A stretch of DNA of 64,000 nucleotides. Origin: Pseudomonas sp. LBUM920. GTDB taxonomy: Bacteria > Pseudomonadota > Gammaproteobacteria > Pseudomonadales > Pseudomonadaceae. Both the position numbers and the translations under genes were made by a program. Of this stretch, positions 42,991 through 52,126 are shown in pieces. The notes beneath the pieces were generated by a model. It saw only the letters and a program-made list of their open reading frames with translations. It was not told where the DNA came from and did not search any database. Where the stretch lies: NCBI RefSeq assembly GCF_003852315.1, contig NZ_CP027762.1, positions 4,879,501 to 4,943,500 on the forward strand, given 5' to 3'. Numbering within the stretch: position 1 is the stretch's first letter; each line of letters opens with the position of its first letter.

Positions 42991-44181
42991 TTAAAAGGCG
43001 TCGCCGGGCACGCGTACGAAACCTTCCATCAATACCCGCGCGCTGCGGCTCATGATGGCTTTCTTAACCACCCATTCGCCGTTCACCTGGGTCGCCTCCG
43101 CGCCCACACGCAAGGTGCCGGACGGATGCCCGAAGCGCACCGCGTTACGTTCCACACCACCGGCTGCGAGGTTGACCAAGGTGCCGGAAATCGCCGCCGC
43201 CGTGCCAATCGCCACCGCCGCCGTGCCCATCATCGCGTGGTGCAACTTGCCCATCGACAAGGCGCGCACCAGCAAATCCACATCACCGGCCTTGATTGCC
43301 TTGCCGCTGGACGCCACGTAGTCCAAAGGCTTGGCCACAAAGGCGACCTTCGGCGTGTGCTGACGCTGGGCGGCTTCGTCAAGATGCTTGATCAGGCCCA
43401 TGCGCAATGCGCCATAGGCCCGCACGGTTTCAAACATCGCCAGGGCTTTGGGGTCGCTGTTGATCGCGCCTTGCAGCTCGGTGCCGGTGTAGCCGAGGTC
43501 TTCGGCATTGATGAAAATCGTCGGAATGCCCGCGTTGATCAGCGTCGCCTTGAAAGTGCCGACACCGGGCACCTCCAAGTCGTCGATCAGGTTGCCGGTG
43601 GGGAACATCGAGCCACCGCCGCCCTCCTCTTCCGCCGCCGGGTCCATGAACTCCAGCTGCACTTCGGCGGCCGGGAAGGTCACGCCGTCGAGTTCGAAGT
43701 CGCCGGTTTCCTGCACCGCGCCGTCGGTGATCGGCACATGGGCGATGATGGTCTTGCCGATGTTGGCCTGCCAGACCCGCACCACGGCCACGCCGTTGCG
43801 GGGCACGCGGGCGGGGTCGACCAGCCCGGCGCTGATGGCGAACGAACCCACCGCCGCCGACAGGTTGCCGCAGTTGCCGCTCCAGTCGACAAAAGGCTTG
43901 TCGATGGAGACCTGGCCAAACAGGTAGTCCACGTCGTGATCGGCGCGGGTGCTCTTGGCCAGGATTACGGTTTTGCTGGTGCTCGAGGTGGCGCCACCCA
44001 TGCCGTCGATTTGCTTGTCGTAGGGATCGGGGCTACCGATCACCCGCAACAGCAAAGCGTCGCGCGCGGCGCCCGGCACCTGCGCGGCTTCGGGCAGGTC
44101 CTTGAGGCTGAAAAACACGCCCTTGCTGGTGCCGCCACGCATGTAGGTGGCGGGAATTTTGATTTGCGCTGCGTGTGCCAT
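42991..44181 (-). CDS. prpF: 2-Methylaconitate cis-trans isomerase PrpF
   Basis: The 396-residue product begins with IPATYMRGGTSKGVFF and has GSPDPYDKQIDGMGGATSSTSKTVI, DWSGNCGNLSAAVG and MGKLHHAMMGTAAVA, characteristic of PrpF proteins. It isomerises the trans-type 2-methylaconitate made by AcnD to the cis form. It starts 10 bp after acnD. Confidence 0.95.
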   Translation of the reverse strand: MAHAAQIKIPATYMRGGTSKGVFFSLKDLPEAAQVPGAARDALLLRVIGSPDPYDKQIDGMGGATSSTSKTVILAKSTRADHDVDYLFGQVSIDKPFVDWSGNCGNLSAAVGSFAISAGLVDPARVPRNGVAVVRVWQANIGKTIIAHVPITDGAVQETGDFELDGVTFPAAEVQLEFMDPAAEEEGGGGSMFPTGNLIDDLEVPGVGTFKATLINAGIPTIFINAEDLGYTGTELQGAINSDPKALAMFETVRAYGALRMGLIKHLDEAAQRQHTPKVAFVAKPLDYVASSGKAIKAGDVDLLVRALSMGKLHHAMMGTAAVAIGTAAAISGTLVNLAAGGVERNAVRFGHPSGTLRVGAEATQVNGEWVVKKAIMSRSARVLMEGFVRVPGDAF

Positions 44182-44191
44182 GGTTATCCCC

Positions 44192-46786
44192 TTAAGCCGT
44201 CGCCGCCGATTCCAGGAAGTCCTGGGCAAAACGTTGCAACACGCCGCCCGCCTCGTAGATCGACACTTCTTCGGCGGTGTCCAGGCGGCACGTCACCGGC
44301 ACTTCGACACGCTCACCATTTTTGCGGTTGATCACCAGGGTCAGCTGCGCACGCGGGGTGCGCTGGCCAACCACGTCATAGGTTTCGCTGCCATCGATGT
44401 TCAGGGTGTGGCGGTCGGTGCCCGGCAGAAACTCCAGCGGCAACACGCCCATGCCCACCAGGTTGGTGCGGTGAATACGCTCGAAGCCTTCGGCGGCAAT
44501 GGCCTCCACACCGGCCAGGCGCACGCCCTTGGCCGCCCAGTCGCGGGACGAGCCCTGGCCGTAGTCGGCGCCGGCAATGATGATCAGCGGCTGCTTGCGT
44601 TCCATGTAGGTTTCAATGGCTTCCCACATCCGTGTGACCTGGCCTTCCGGCTCGATACGCGCGAGGGAACCCTGCTTGACCTTGCCGTTTTCCTGGACCA
44701 TTTCGTTGAACAGTTTCGGGTTGGCAAAGGTCGCGCGTTGCGCGGTCAAGTGGTCGCCGCGGTGGGTCGCATAGGAATTGAAGTCGACTTCCGGCAAGCC
44801 CATTTTCGCCAGGTATTCACCGGCGGCGCTGTCGAGCATGATCGCGTTGGACGGCGACAGGTGATCGGTGGTGATGTTGTCCGGCAGCACCGCCAACGGG
44901 CGCATGCCTTTAAGCGGCCGCGCACCGGCAAGCGCGCCTTCCCAATATGGCGGGCGGCGGATGTAGGTGCTTTGCGGGCGCCAGTCGTACAGCGGCGCGA
45001 CTTTGGGGCCGGTGTCTTCGTGAATCGCAAACATCGGGATGTAAACCGCGCGGAACTGCTCCGGCTTGACCGAGGCCTTGACCACTGCGTCGATCTCTTC
45101 ATCGCTCGGCCAGATGTCCTGCAGGCGGATTTCCTTGCCGTTGGCATCGAGACCGAGCACGTCCTTTTCAATGTCGAAACGGATGGTGCCGGCAATCGCG
45201 TAAGCCACGACCAATGGCGGCGAAGCCAGGAACGCTTGCTTGGCATAGGGGTGAATGCGCCCGTCGAAGTTGCGGTTGCCCGACAACACGGCGGTGGCGT
45301 ACAGGTCGCGGTCGATGATTTCTTGCTGGATCACCGGGTCGAGTGCGCCGGACATGCCGTTGCAGGTGGTGCAGGCAAACGCCACAACACCAAAACCCAG
45401 CTGCTCTAATTCGTGGGTCAAGCCCGCTTCGTCGAGGTACATCGCCACGGTTTTCGAGCCGGGCGCCAGCGAGGATTTGACCCACGGCTTGCGCGTCAGC
45501 CCAAGCTTGTTGGCGTTACGCGCCAGCAGGCCGGCGGCGATCACGTTGCGCGGGTTACTGGTGTTGGTGCAGCTGGTGATAGCAGCAATGATCACCGCGC
45601 CGTCGGGCATTTGCCCTGGCACTTCGTCCCACTGGCCGGAGATGCCCTTGGACGCCAAATCGCTGGTGGCCACGCGCGCATGCGGGTTGCTCGGGCCGGC
45701 CATGTTGCGCACCACGCTGGACAGGTCGAAGGTCAGGCCGCGCTCGTATTGCGCGCCTTTCAAGTCATCCGCCCACAGGCCGGTGTGACGCGCGTATTGC
45801 TCAACGAGAGTGACTTGTTCGTCTTCGCGGCCGGTGAGTTTCAGGTAGGCGATGGTCTGCGGGTCGATGTAGAACATCGCCGCGGTGGCACCGTATTCCG
45901 GGGCCATGTTGGAGATGGTCGCGCGGTCGCCCAGGGTCAGCCTGGAGGCGCCTTCGCCGAAGAATTCCAGCCACGCACCTACCACTTTCTGCTTACGCAG
46001 GAATTCGGTCAGCGCCAGCACCATGTCGGTGGCAGTGATGCCAGGCAGCAGCTTGCCGGTGAGTTCGACGCCGATGATTTCCGGCAGGCGCATCCACGAC
46101 GCGCGACCGAGCATCACGCTCTCGGCCTCCAGGCCACCAACGCCGATGGCGATCACGCCCAGCGCATCCACGTGCGGCGTGTGGCTGTCGGTGCCGACGC
46201 AGGTATCCGGGAACGCCACGCCGTCACGCACCTGAATCACCGGAGACATTTTCTCCAGGTTGATCTGGTGCATGATGCCGTTGCCCGGCGGGATCACGTC
46301 GACGTTCTTGAAGGCCTTTTTGGTCCACTCGATAAAGTGAAAACGGTCTTCGTTGCGGCGGTCTTCGATGGCGCGGTTTTTCTCGAACGCGTCCGGGTCC
46401 GAACCACCGGCTTCGACCGCCAGGGAGTGGTCGACGATCAGCTGGGTGGGCACCACCGGGTTGACCTGGGCCGGGTCACCGCCTTGCAGGGCGATGGCGT
46501 CGCGCAGGCCGGCAAGGTCGACCAGGGCGGTCTGGCCGAGGATGTCGTGGCACACCACACGCGCCGGGAACCAGGGGAAGTCGAGGTCGCGCTTGCGTTC
46601 GATCAGTTGGCTCAAGGAAGCGTTGAGCGTGGCCGGGTCGCAACGGCGCACCAGGTTCTCCGCGAGCACGCGGGAGGTGTACGGCAAAGTGGCGTAGGCG
46701 CCGGGGGCGATTGCATCGACAGCCGCACGGGCGTCGTAGAAATCCAGGCGGCTGCCAGGGAGCGGTTTGCGAAATTCAGTGTTCAT
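44192..46786 (-). CDS. acnD: Fe/S-dependent 2-methylcitrate dehydratase AcnD
   Basis: The 864-residue aconitase-family protein has the [4Fe-4S] cysteines in SCTNTSNP and in ACTTCNGMSG, the substrate loop GTDSHTPHVDALG and the C-terminal swivel domain (GADYGQGSSRDWAAKGVRL). The subfamily that pairs with PrpF acts on 2-methylcitrate. It is co-directional with prpC and prpF. Confidence 0.95.
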   Translation of the reverse strand: MNTEFRKPLPGSRLDFYDARAAVDAIAPGAYATLPYTSRVLAENLVRRCDPATLNASLSQLIERKRDLDFPWFPARVVCHDILGQTALVDLAGLRDAIALQGGDPAQVNPVVPTQLIVDHSLAVEAGGSDPDAFEKNRAIEDRRNEDRFHFIEWTKKAFKNVDVIPPGNGIMHQINLEKMSPVIQVRDGVAFPDTCVGTDSHTPHVDALGVIAIGVGGLEAESVMLGRASWMRLPEIIGVELTGKLLPGITATDMVLALTEFLRKQKVVGAWLEFFGEGASRLTLGDRATISNMAPEYGATAAMFYIDPQTIAYLKLTGREDEQVTLVEQYARHTGLWADDLKGAQYERGLTFDLSSVVRNMAGPSNPHARVATSDLASKGISGQWDEVPGQMPDGAVIIAAITSCTNTSNPRNVIAAGLLARNANKLGLTRKPWVKSSLAPGSKTVAMYLDEAGLTHELEQLGFGVVAFACTTCNGMSGALDPVIQQEIIDRDLYATAVLSGNRNFDGRIHPYAKQAFLASPPLVVAYAIAGTIRFDIEKDVLGLDANGKEIRLQDIWPSDEEIDAVVKASVKPEQFRAVYIPMFAIHEDTGPKVAPLYDWRPQSTYIRRPPYWEGALAGARPLKGMRPLAVLPDNITTDHLSPSNAIMLDSAAGEYLAKMGLPEVDFNSYATHRGDHLTAQRATFANPKLFNEMVQENGKVKQGSLARIEPEGQVTRMWEAIETYMERKQPLIIIAGADYGQGSSRDWAAKGVRLAGVEAIAAEGFERIHRTNLVGMGVLPLEFLPGTDRHTLNIDGSETYDVVGQRTPRAQLTLVINRKNGERVEVPVTCRLDTAEEVSIYEAGGVLQRFAQDFLESAATA

Positions 46787-46854
46787 CGTCAGGACTCGGT
46801 CACGGTAGTTACAAAAGAAGAACCGAAGCAGATCCAGAATTGGAATGTGATCAA

Positions 46855-46947
46855 AATGTGGGAGGGGGCTTGCCCCCGATGGCGGTGGTTCAGTGCCAGC
46901 TGTATCAACTGACAGACTGCTATCGGGGGCAAGCCCCCTCCCACGTT
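46855..46947. repeat. REPIN
   Basis: TGTGGGAGGGGGCTTGCCCCC and its inverse GGGGGCAAGCCCCCTCCCAC flank about 45 bp. It lies between acnD and prpC. Confidence 0.85.
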
Positions 46948-46985
46948 TGACCTCATGCCCATTGCCGGCTCGTCGGTCTCCTCAT

Positions 46986-48113
46986 TCAGCGACGTTCGAT
47001 TGGCACGAACTTGCGCTGCTCAACGCCGATGTACTCGGCGCTTGGACGGATGATGCGGTTATTGGCGCGCTGCTCGAACACATGCGCAGCCCAGCCGGTG
47101 AGCCGTGAGCAGACGAAAATCGGCGTGAACAGCTTGGTCGGGATGCCCATGAAGTGGTACGCCGAGGCATGGTAGAAGTCGGCATTGGGGAACAATTTCT
47201 TCTGCTCCCACATGGTCTTGTCGATGGCTTCGGAGACCGGGAACAGCACCTTGTCGCCCACTTCGTCAGCGAGTTTTTTCGACCAGCCCTTGATCACTTC
47301 ATTACGCGGGTCGCTGTCTTTGTAGATCGCGTGGCCAAAGCCCATGATCTTGTCCTTGCGCGCCAGCATGCCGAGGGTGCCTTCGACGGCTTCTTCGGCC
47401 GAGCCGAAACGCTCGATCATTTCCATCGCCGCTTCGTTGGCGCCGCCGTGCAGCGGGCCGCGCAGCGAACCGATGGCGGCGGTGACGCAGGAATACAGGT
47501 CGGACAGGGTCGAGGCACACACACGGGCGGTAAAGGTCGAGGCGTTGAACTCGTGCTCGGCGTAGAGAATCAGCGACACGTTCATGACCTTCTCGTGCAA
47601 CGCGCTCGGCTTCTTGCCATGCAGCAGGTGCAGGAAATGGCCGCCGATGCTCGGCTCGTCGGTCACGCAATCAATCTTCTTGCCATCGTGGCTGAAGCGA
47701 TACCAGTAGCACATGATCGCCGGAAAAGCGGCAAGCAGGCGGTCGGTGACATCGCGCTGCACACTGAAGTCTTTTTCCGGCTCGATATTGCCCAGGAACG
47801 AGCAGCCGGTGCGCATCACGTCCATCGGGTGGGCGTCGGCGGGGATGCGCTCCAGCACTTCTTTGAGCGCCTGCGGCAGGTCGCGCAGCTTGCCGAGTTT
47901 TGCGGTGTAGGCCGCCAGCTCGGCTTTGGTTGGCAATTCGCCGTACAGCAGCAGGTAGGCAACTTCTTCAAATTGCGCATCGGCGGCCAGTTCACGCACG
48001 TCGTAGCCGCGATAGGTCAAACCGGCGCCGGCCTGGCCCACGGTGGACAGTGCGGTCTGCCCGGCCACCTGGCCACGCAGGCCGGCGCCACTCAATACTT
48101 TTGCTTCAGCCAT
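46986..48113 (-). CDS. prpC: 2-Methylcitrate synthase PrpC
   Basis: The 375-residue citrate-synthase-family protein has TYRGYDVRELAADAQFEEVAYLLLYGELPT, catalytic-histidine regions in EHEFNAST and GPLHGGANEAAMEM, and GFGHAIYKDSDPRNEVIK. It joins propionyl-CoA and oxaloacetate to 2-methylcitrate, the first committed step of propionate use. Confidence 0.95.
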   Translation of the reverse strand: MAEAKVLSGAGLRGQVAGQTALSTVGQAGAGLTYRGYDVRELAADAQFEEVAYLLLYGELPTKAELAAYTAKLGKLRDLPQALKEVLERIPADAHPMDVMRTGCSFLGNIEPEKDFSVQRDVTDRLLAAFPAIMCYWYRFSHDGKKIDCVTDEPSIGGHFLHLLHGKKPSALHEKVMNVSLILYAEHEFNASTFTARVCASTLSDLYSCVTAAIGSLRGPLHGGANEAAMEMIERFGSAEEAVEGTLGMLARKDKIMGFGHAIYKDSDPRNEVIKGWSKKLADEVGDKVLFPVSEAIDKTMWEQKKLFPNADFYHASAYHFMGIPTKLFTPIFVCSRLTGWAAHVFEQRANNRIIRPSAEYIGVEQRKFVPIERR

Positions 48114-48147
48114 GGTTGTTCTCCAATTTTGTAGTTATTCAGGGAGC

Positions 48148-48178
48148 GTGTGGGAGCGGGCTTGCTCGCCCCCACAGG
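48148..48178. repeat. Single REP element
   Basis: TGTGGGAGCGGGCTTGCTCG forms an imperfect hairpin with the CCCCCACA that follows. It lies between prpB and prpC. Confidence 0.75.
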
Positions 48179-48180
48179 GT

Positions 48181-49074
48181 TTATTTTTTCGCGGCGAACA
48201 GCGCGTCGAGCTTCTGCTCGAAGGTGTGGTAGTCGATGCGATCGTATAGCTCCATGCGGGTTTGCATGGTGTCGATCACATTCTGTTGAGTGCCATCGCG
48301 ACGGATCGCGGTGTAGACATTCTCGGCGGCCTTGTTCATGGCGCGGAAGGCCGAGAGCGGGTACAGCACGATGGAAACATCGGCAGATTTCAACTGTTCG
48401 GTGGTGTACAGCGGCGTCGCGCCGAATTCGGTGATGTTGGCCAGGATCGGTGCCTTCACGCGGGAGGCGAAGAGCTTGTACATCTCCAGCTCAGTGATGG
48501 CTTCGGGGAACACCATGTCAGCGCCGGCTTCGATGCAGGCGGCGGCGCGTTCCAGTGCCGATTCCAAACCTTCGACGGCGAGGGCGTCGGTGCGCGCCAT
48601 GATCACGAAACTGTCATCGGTGCGCGCATCCACGGCGGCCTTGATACGGTCGACCATTTCCTGCTGGGACACGATTTCTTTGTTCGGGCGATGGCCGCAG
48701 CGCTTGGCGCCAACCTGGTCTTCGATATGGATGGCGGCGGCGCCGAACTTGATCATCGACTTGACCGTGCGCGCCACATTGAAGGCCGAGGAGCCAAAAC
48801 CGGTATCCACGTCCACCAGCAGCGGCAGGTCGCACACGTCGGTGATGCGGCGCACGTCGGTCAACACGTCGTCCAGGCCCGTGATGCCCAGGTCTGGCAC
48901 ACCCAGAGAGCCCGCCGCCACGCCGCCACCCGACAGGTAAATCGCCTTGAAACCGGCGCGCTTGGCCAGCAGCGCGTGGTTGGCGTTGATCGCGCCAACG
49001 ACCTGTAGCGGATGTTCGCTGGCAACCGCGTCACGGAAACGCTGGCCGGGTGTACTTTTATTGTTAGAACTCAT
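48181..49074 (-). CDS. prpB: 2-Methylisocitrate lyase PrpB
   Basis: The 297-residue protein has the isocitrate-lyase-family active-site motif GAKRCGHRPN, with LVDVDTGFGSSAFNVARTV and IMARTDALAVEG. It splits 2-methylisocitrate into pyruvate and succinate, the last step of the methylcitrate cycle. It is the first structural gene after the regulator, 11 bp away. Confidence 0.96.
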   Translation of the reverse strand: MSSNNKSTPGQRFRDAVASEHPLQVVGAINANHALLAKRAGFKAIYLSGGGVAAGSLGVPDLGITGLDDVLTDVRRITDVCDLPLLVDVDTGFGSSAFNVARTVKSMIKFGAAAIHIEDQVGAKRCGHRPNKEIVSQQEMVDRIKAAVDARTDDSFVIMARTDALAVEGLESALERAAACIEAGADMVFPEAITELEMYKLFASRVKAPILANITEFGATPLYTTEQLKSADVSIVLYPLSAFRAMNKAAENVYTAIRRDGTQQNVIDTMQTRMELYDRIDYHTFEQKLDALFAAKK

Positions 49075-49085
49075 GACTCACCTCT

Positions 49086-49781
49086 TCAGGAAGTGCCGTC
49101 GGGGAAGTGACGGGCAATGTTGCGTTTGGAGGCGCCGATATGCCGGCGCATCAACAATTCGGCCAGTTCACCGTCACGATCGGCAATCGCGTCAAGAATG
49201 CGGTGGTGCTCGGCAAAAGCCTGGCGTGGACGATTGGGCGTGGCGGAGAACTGGATGCGGTACATGCGCACCAACTGGTACAGCTCGCCGCAGAGCATTT
49301 GGGTCAGGGTGCGATTGCCGGCGCCTTGAATTATCCGGTAATGAAAATCGAAGTCGCCTTCCTGCTGGTAGTAGCCCAGGCCGGCCTGGAACGCTTCGTC
49401 GCGTTCATGGGTATGAAGCACCTGGCGCAGCTCTTCGATTTCCGCGTCGGTCATGCGCTCGGCGGCCAGGCGGCAGGCCATGCCTTCCAGGGACTCGCGG
49501 ATTTCATAGAGTTCGATCAGCTCGGCATGGCTCAAGGACACCACTCGCGCGCCAACGTGAGGCACGCGCACCAGCAGGCGCTGGCCTTCCAGGCGGTGGA
49601 TGGCTTCGCGCAACGGGCCACGGCTGATGCCGTAGGTGCGGGCCAGTTCCGGCTCGGAAATCTTGCTGCCGGGGGCGATTTCGCCTTTGACGATGGCGGC
49701 CTGGATGCGCCGGAAGACGTTCTCGGACATGGTCTGGGAATCGTCTTGCGCCACCACTGGGGTTTCCAGTTGATCCAGCAT
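49086..49781 (-). CDS. GntR-family (FCD) regulator of the prp operon
   Basis: The 231-residue protein has an N-terminal GntR winged helix (VFRRIQAAIVKGEIAPGSKISEPELARTYGISRGPLREAIHRLEGQRL) and a C-terminal all-helical FCD ligand domain with metal-binding-type residues (EGDFDFHYRII, FAEHHRILDAI). It heads the prp operon and most likely represses it until a methylcitrate-cycle intermediate binds. Copies of TTGTCGACA just before its start fit an autoregulated operator. Confidence 0.9.
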   Translation of the reverse strand: MLDQLETPVVAQDDSQTMSENVFRRIQAAIVKGEIAPGSKISEPELARTYGISRGPLREAIHRLEGQRLLVRVPHVGARVVSLSHAELIELYEIRESLEGMACRLAAERMTDAEIEELRQVLHTHERDEAFQAGLGYYQQEGDFDFHYRIIQGAGNRTLTQMLCGELYQLVRMYRIQFSATPNRPRQAFAEHHRILDAIADRDGELAELLMRRHIGASKRNIARHFPDGTS

Positions 49782-49782
49782 A

Positions 49783-49791
49783 TTGTCGACA
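49783..49791. promoter_or_regulatory. Second TTGTCGACA site at the prp regulator start
   Basis: TTGTCGACA recurs two bases before the chosen ATG, matching the core of the palindrome at 49855-49866. With the upstream copy it makes a likely operator pair, with this one positioned to block early transcription. Confidence 0.5.
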
Positions 49792-49854
49792 CCTTTAAAA
49801 GCAATGCCGCAAAAACTAGCCACTCAGACCCAAATAGTCAAAGAATAAATCAAC

Positions 49855-49866
49855 ATTGTCGACAAT
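49855..49866. promoter_or_regulatory. Palindromic operator ATTGTCGACAAT for the prp GntR regulator
   Basis: A perfect 12-bp palindrome lies 74 bp upstream of the regulator ATG. Sites of this shape (TTGT-xx-ACAA) are typical of FCD-type GntR repressors. Confidence 0.65.
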
Positions 49867-50051
49867 CGTCTAATAACCTCGTGTGCGCTGAATAGGGGCA
49901 TGGCCGCCTGCCAGCGCTGGCGCCAAAAAAGCATCATGTTAGAATGCCCGCCGCTTTTGCCTGACATCACTTGATGAAACGGCGCACCCGAGATTGCGCA
50001 GCAATGCCAGTCGCCTTGAATTAAACATCGCACTGCAGCGCCTCAGGATCT

Positions 50052-50588
50052 ATGAGACTCAAGCCCTTCCTTTTAATGTTTTGCCTAGCGTGCATACCGA
50101 GCCTTGGCGGCGCCGCCGAGAAGACCGTGTATGGCCTGAATGAATACGCGAAACTGGCGGGCATAGACCTGGAAGTGGCGGCCAAACTCGACACCGGCGC
50201 CAAGACCGCCTCGTTGAGCGCCCGCGACATCAAGCGCTTCAAACGCAACGGTGAATCCTGGGTACGTTTCTACCTGGCCATCGACACCGCCCATTCCCAC
50301 CCCATCGAACGCCCCCTGGCCCGCGTCAGCAAAATCAAACGCCGCGCCGGTGACTACGACCCCGATGAGGACAAGAACTACACCGCCCGCCCAGTGATTG
50401 CCCTGGACATCTGCATGGGCACTGCTTTACGCAGCATCGAAGTGAACTTGACTGACCGCAGCGCATTCCAATACCCGCTGCTGATCGGCTCCGAAGCCTT
50501 GAAACGCTTTGATGCGCTGGTCGACCCCAGTCTTAAATACGCAGCGGGCAAACCTGCCTGCGCCGCTGACGCTCCTACCGCCGAGTAA
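50052..50588 (+). CDS. Retropepsin-like periplasmic protease (RimK-associated/DUF618 family)
   Basis: The 178-residue protein has a signal peptide (about 1-22, cut before EKTVYG) and the aspartic-protease-like motif KLDTGAKTASLSA. A second conserved part reads ARPVIALDICMG and PLLIGSEALKRFDALVDP. Only one Asp-Thr-Gly is present, so it would act as a dimer, as retropepsins do. It forms a set with the next two genes (membrane transglutaminase-like and ATP-grasp). I recall such sets being tied to osmotic or glutamate-peptide responses in pseudomonads. Confidence 0.85.
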   Translation: MRLKPFLLMFCLACIPSLGGAAEKTVYGLNEYAKLAGIDLEVAAKLDTGAKTASLSARDIKRFKRNGESWVRFYLAIDTAHSHPIERPLARVSKIKRRAGDYDPDEDKNYTARPVIALDICMGTALRSIEVNLTDRSAFQYPLLIGSEALKRFDALVDPSLKYAAGKPACAADAPTAE

Positions 50589-50593
50589 ACCGA

Positions 50594-52126
50594 ATGCGCT
50601 CTCTGACCCTGCACCTGAAAATCCTCATCACCATTTTGGTGGTGTTGGGTATTTCGGTCACCGCCTACCAGATTTTCGTGCTGGGGATTCCCGTCACCGA
50701 GGACGCCACCGACGACCTGTGGAACATCGACGCCAAGGTCGAGTTTGTCGCCAGCCCCAAAGACCCGGTGAAGATCTCGATGTTCGTGCCGCCCCTGAGC
50801 CGCGACTTCGTCAGCCTCAACGAGAGTTTCATCTCCAATAACTACGGCGTGAGCGTCAACCGCACCGACGGCAACCGCAAGGTCACCTGGTCGGCGCGCC
50901 GCGCCAAGGGCAACCAGACGCTGTATTACCGCCTGGTGCTGACCAAGCGTTACAGCGGCGAAAAGGTCAAGGTCAAAGGTCCGACCTTCCGCGACAGCAT
51001 TGCCGTGGAAGGCCCGGAAAAAATCGCCGCCGAAGCCTTGCTGGCGCCGATCCGCCAGCATTCGGCCGACGTCGAAACCTTTATTACCGAAGCGATCAAG
51101 CGCACCAACAACCTCAACGACGACAATGTGAAGCTGCTGCTGGCGGGCGACCCGTCGACGCCGCACAAGGCCAAGATCGTCGAGTTATTGCTGTCCATCG
51201 CCCATGTGCCGGTGGAAAAAGTCCACACCATCCGCCTCGTCGCCGACCAGCCGCAAACCCCGGAACTATGGCTGCGCAGCTTCAACGGCAATGACTGGCT
51301 GTATTTCAACCCGGAAACCGGCGAGCAGGGCCTGCCCGCTGACCGCCTGCTGTGGTGGACCGGCGATGAAAACCTGATCACGGTCGATGGCGGCAAGAAA
51401 GCCATGGTGACCTTCAGCCTGAACAACAGCGAAATGAACGCGATTCGCCTGGCCAAGCTGACCGACGAGAACACCGACGCCAACTTCCTCGAATACTCGC
51501 TGTACGGCCTGCCGCTGCAAACCCAGCAGACCTTCATGATCATGGTGATGATCCCGATTGGCGTGCTGGTGATTCTGATCCTGCGCAACCTGATCGGCCT
51601 GCAGACGCTGGGCACCTTCACGCCGGTATTGATTGCCCTGGCGTTCCGCGAGACGCAGTTGGGCTTTGGCATTGTGCTGTTCACCATTATTACCGCGCTG
51701 GGCTTGTCGCTCAGGTCGTACCTGGAACACTTGAAGCTGCAGATGCTGCCGAGGCTGTCGGTGGTACTGACCTTCGTGGTGGTGCTGATTGCGGCCATCA
51801 GTTTGTTCAGCCACAAGCTGGGCCTTGAGCGCGGGCTGTCGGTGGCGCTGTTCCCGATGGTGATTCTGACCATGACCATCGAACGCCTGTCGATCACCTG
51901 GGAAGAACGCGGCGCCAACCATGCGCTGAAAGTGGCGATCGGTACGCTGTTCGCCGCCTCGCTGGCGCACATCATCATGAGCGTGCCGGAGCTGATCTAC
52001 TTTGTGTTCACCTTCCCGGCAGTCCTGTTGATCCTGGTGGGCTTCATGCTGGCCATGGGTCGTTATCGCGGCTACCGCCTGACCGAACTGGTGCGTTTCA
52101 AGGCCTTCCTCAAGGCTGATTCGTAA
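50594..52126 (+). CDS. Inactive-type transglutaminase fused to a 7-TM membrane domain
   Basis: The 510-residue protein starts with a membrane anchor (ILITILVVLGISVTAYQIFVLG), followed by a periplasmic transglutaminase-like region to about residue 300, and ends with about seven transmembrane helices starting at TFMIMVMIPIGVLVILIL. The usual transglutaminase catalytic cysteine is not evident to me. It probably binds a peptide or the product of the neighbouring ligase rather than cross-linking. The gene begins 5 bp after the protease gene, and its stop overlaps the next start (TAATG). Confidence 0.85.
   Translation: MRSLTLHLKILITILVVLGISVTAYQIFVLGIPVTEDATDDLWNIDAKVEFVASPKDPVKISMFVPPLSRDFVSLNESFISNNYGVSVNRTDGNRKVTWSARRAKGNQTLYYRLVLTKRYSGEKVKVKGPTFRDSIAVEGPEKIAAEALLAPIRQHSADVETFITEAIKRTNNLNDDNVKLLLAGDPSTPHKAKIVELLLSIAHVPVEKVHTIRLVADQPQTPELWLRSFNGNDWLYFNPETGEQGLPADRLLWWTGDENLITVDGGKKAMVTFSLNNSEMNAIRLAKLTDENTDANFLEYSLYGLPLQTQQTFMIMVMIPIGVLVILILRNLIGLQTLGTFTPVLIALAFRETQLGFGIVLFTIITALGLSLRSYLEHLKLQMLPRLSVVLTFVVVLIAAISLFSHKLGLERGLSVALFPMVILTMTIERLSITWEERGANHALKVAIGTLFAASLAHIIMSVPELIYFVFTFPAVLLILVGFMLAMGRYRGYRLTELVRFKAFLKADS

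Noticed and set aside
46855..46947. Inverted repeats considered as CRISPR units or insertion-sequence ends
   Set aside because: The repeats come in single inverted pairs scattered over intergenic gaps, without regular spacers or a transposase gene. They fit REPINs.
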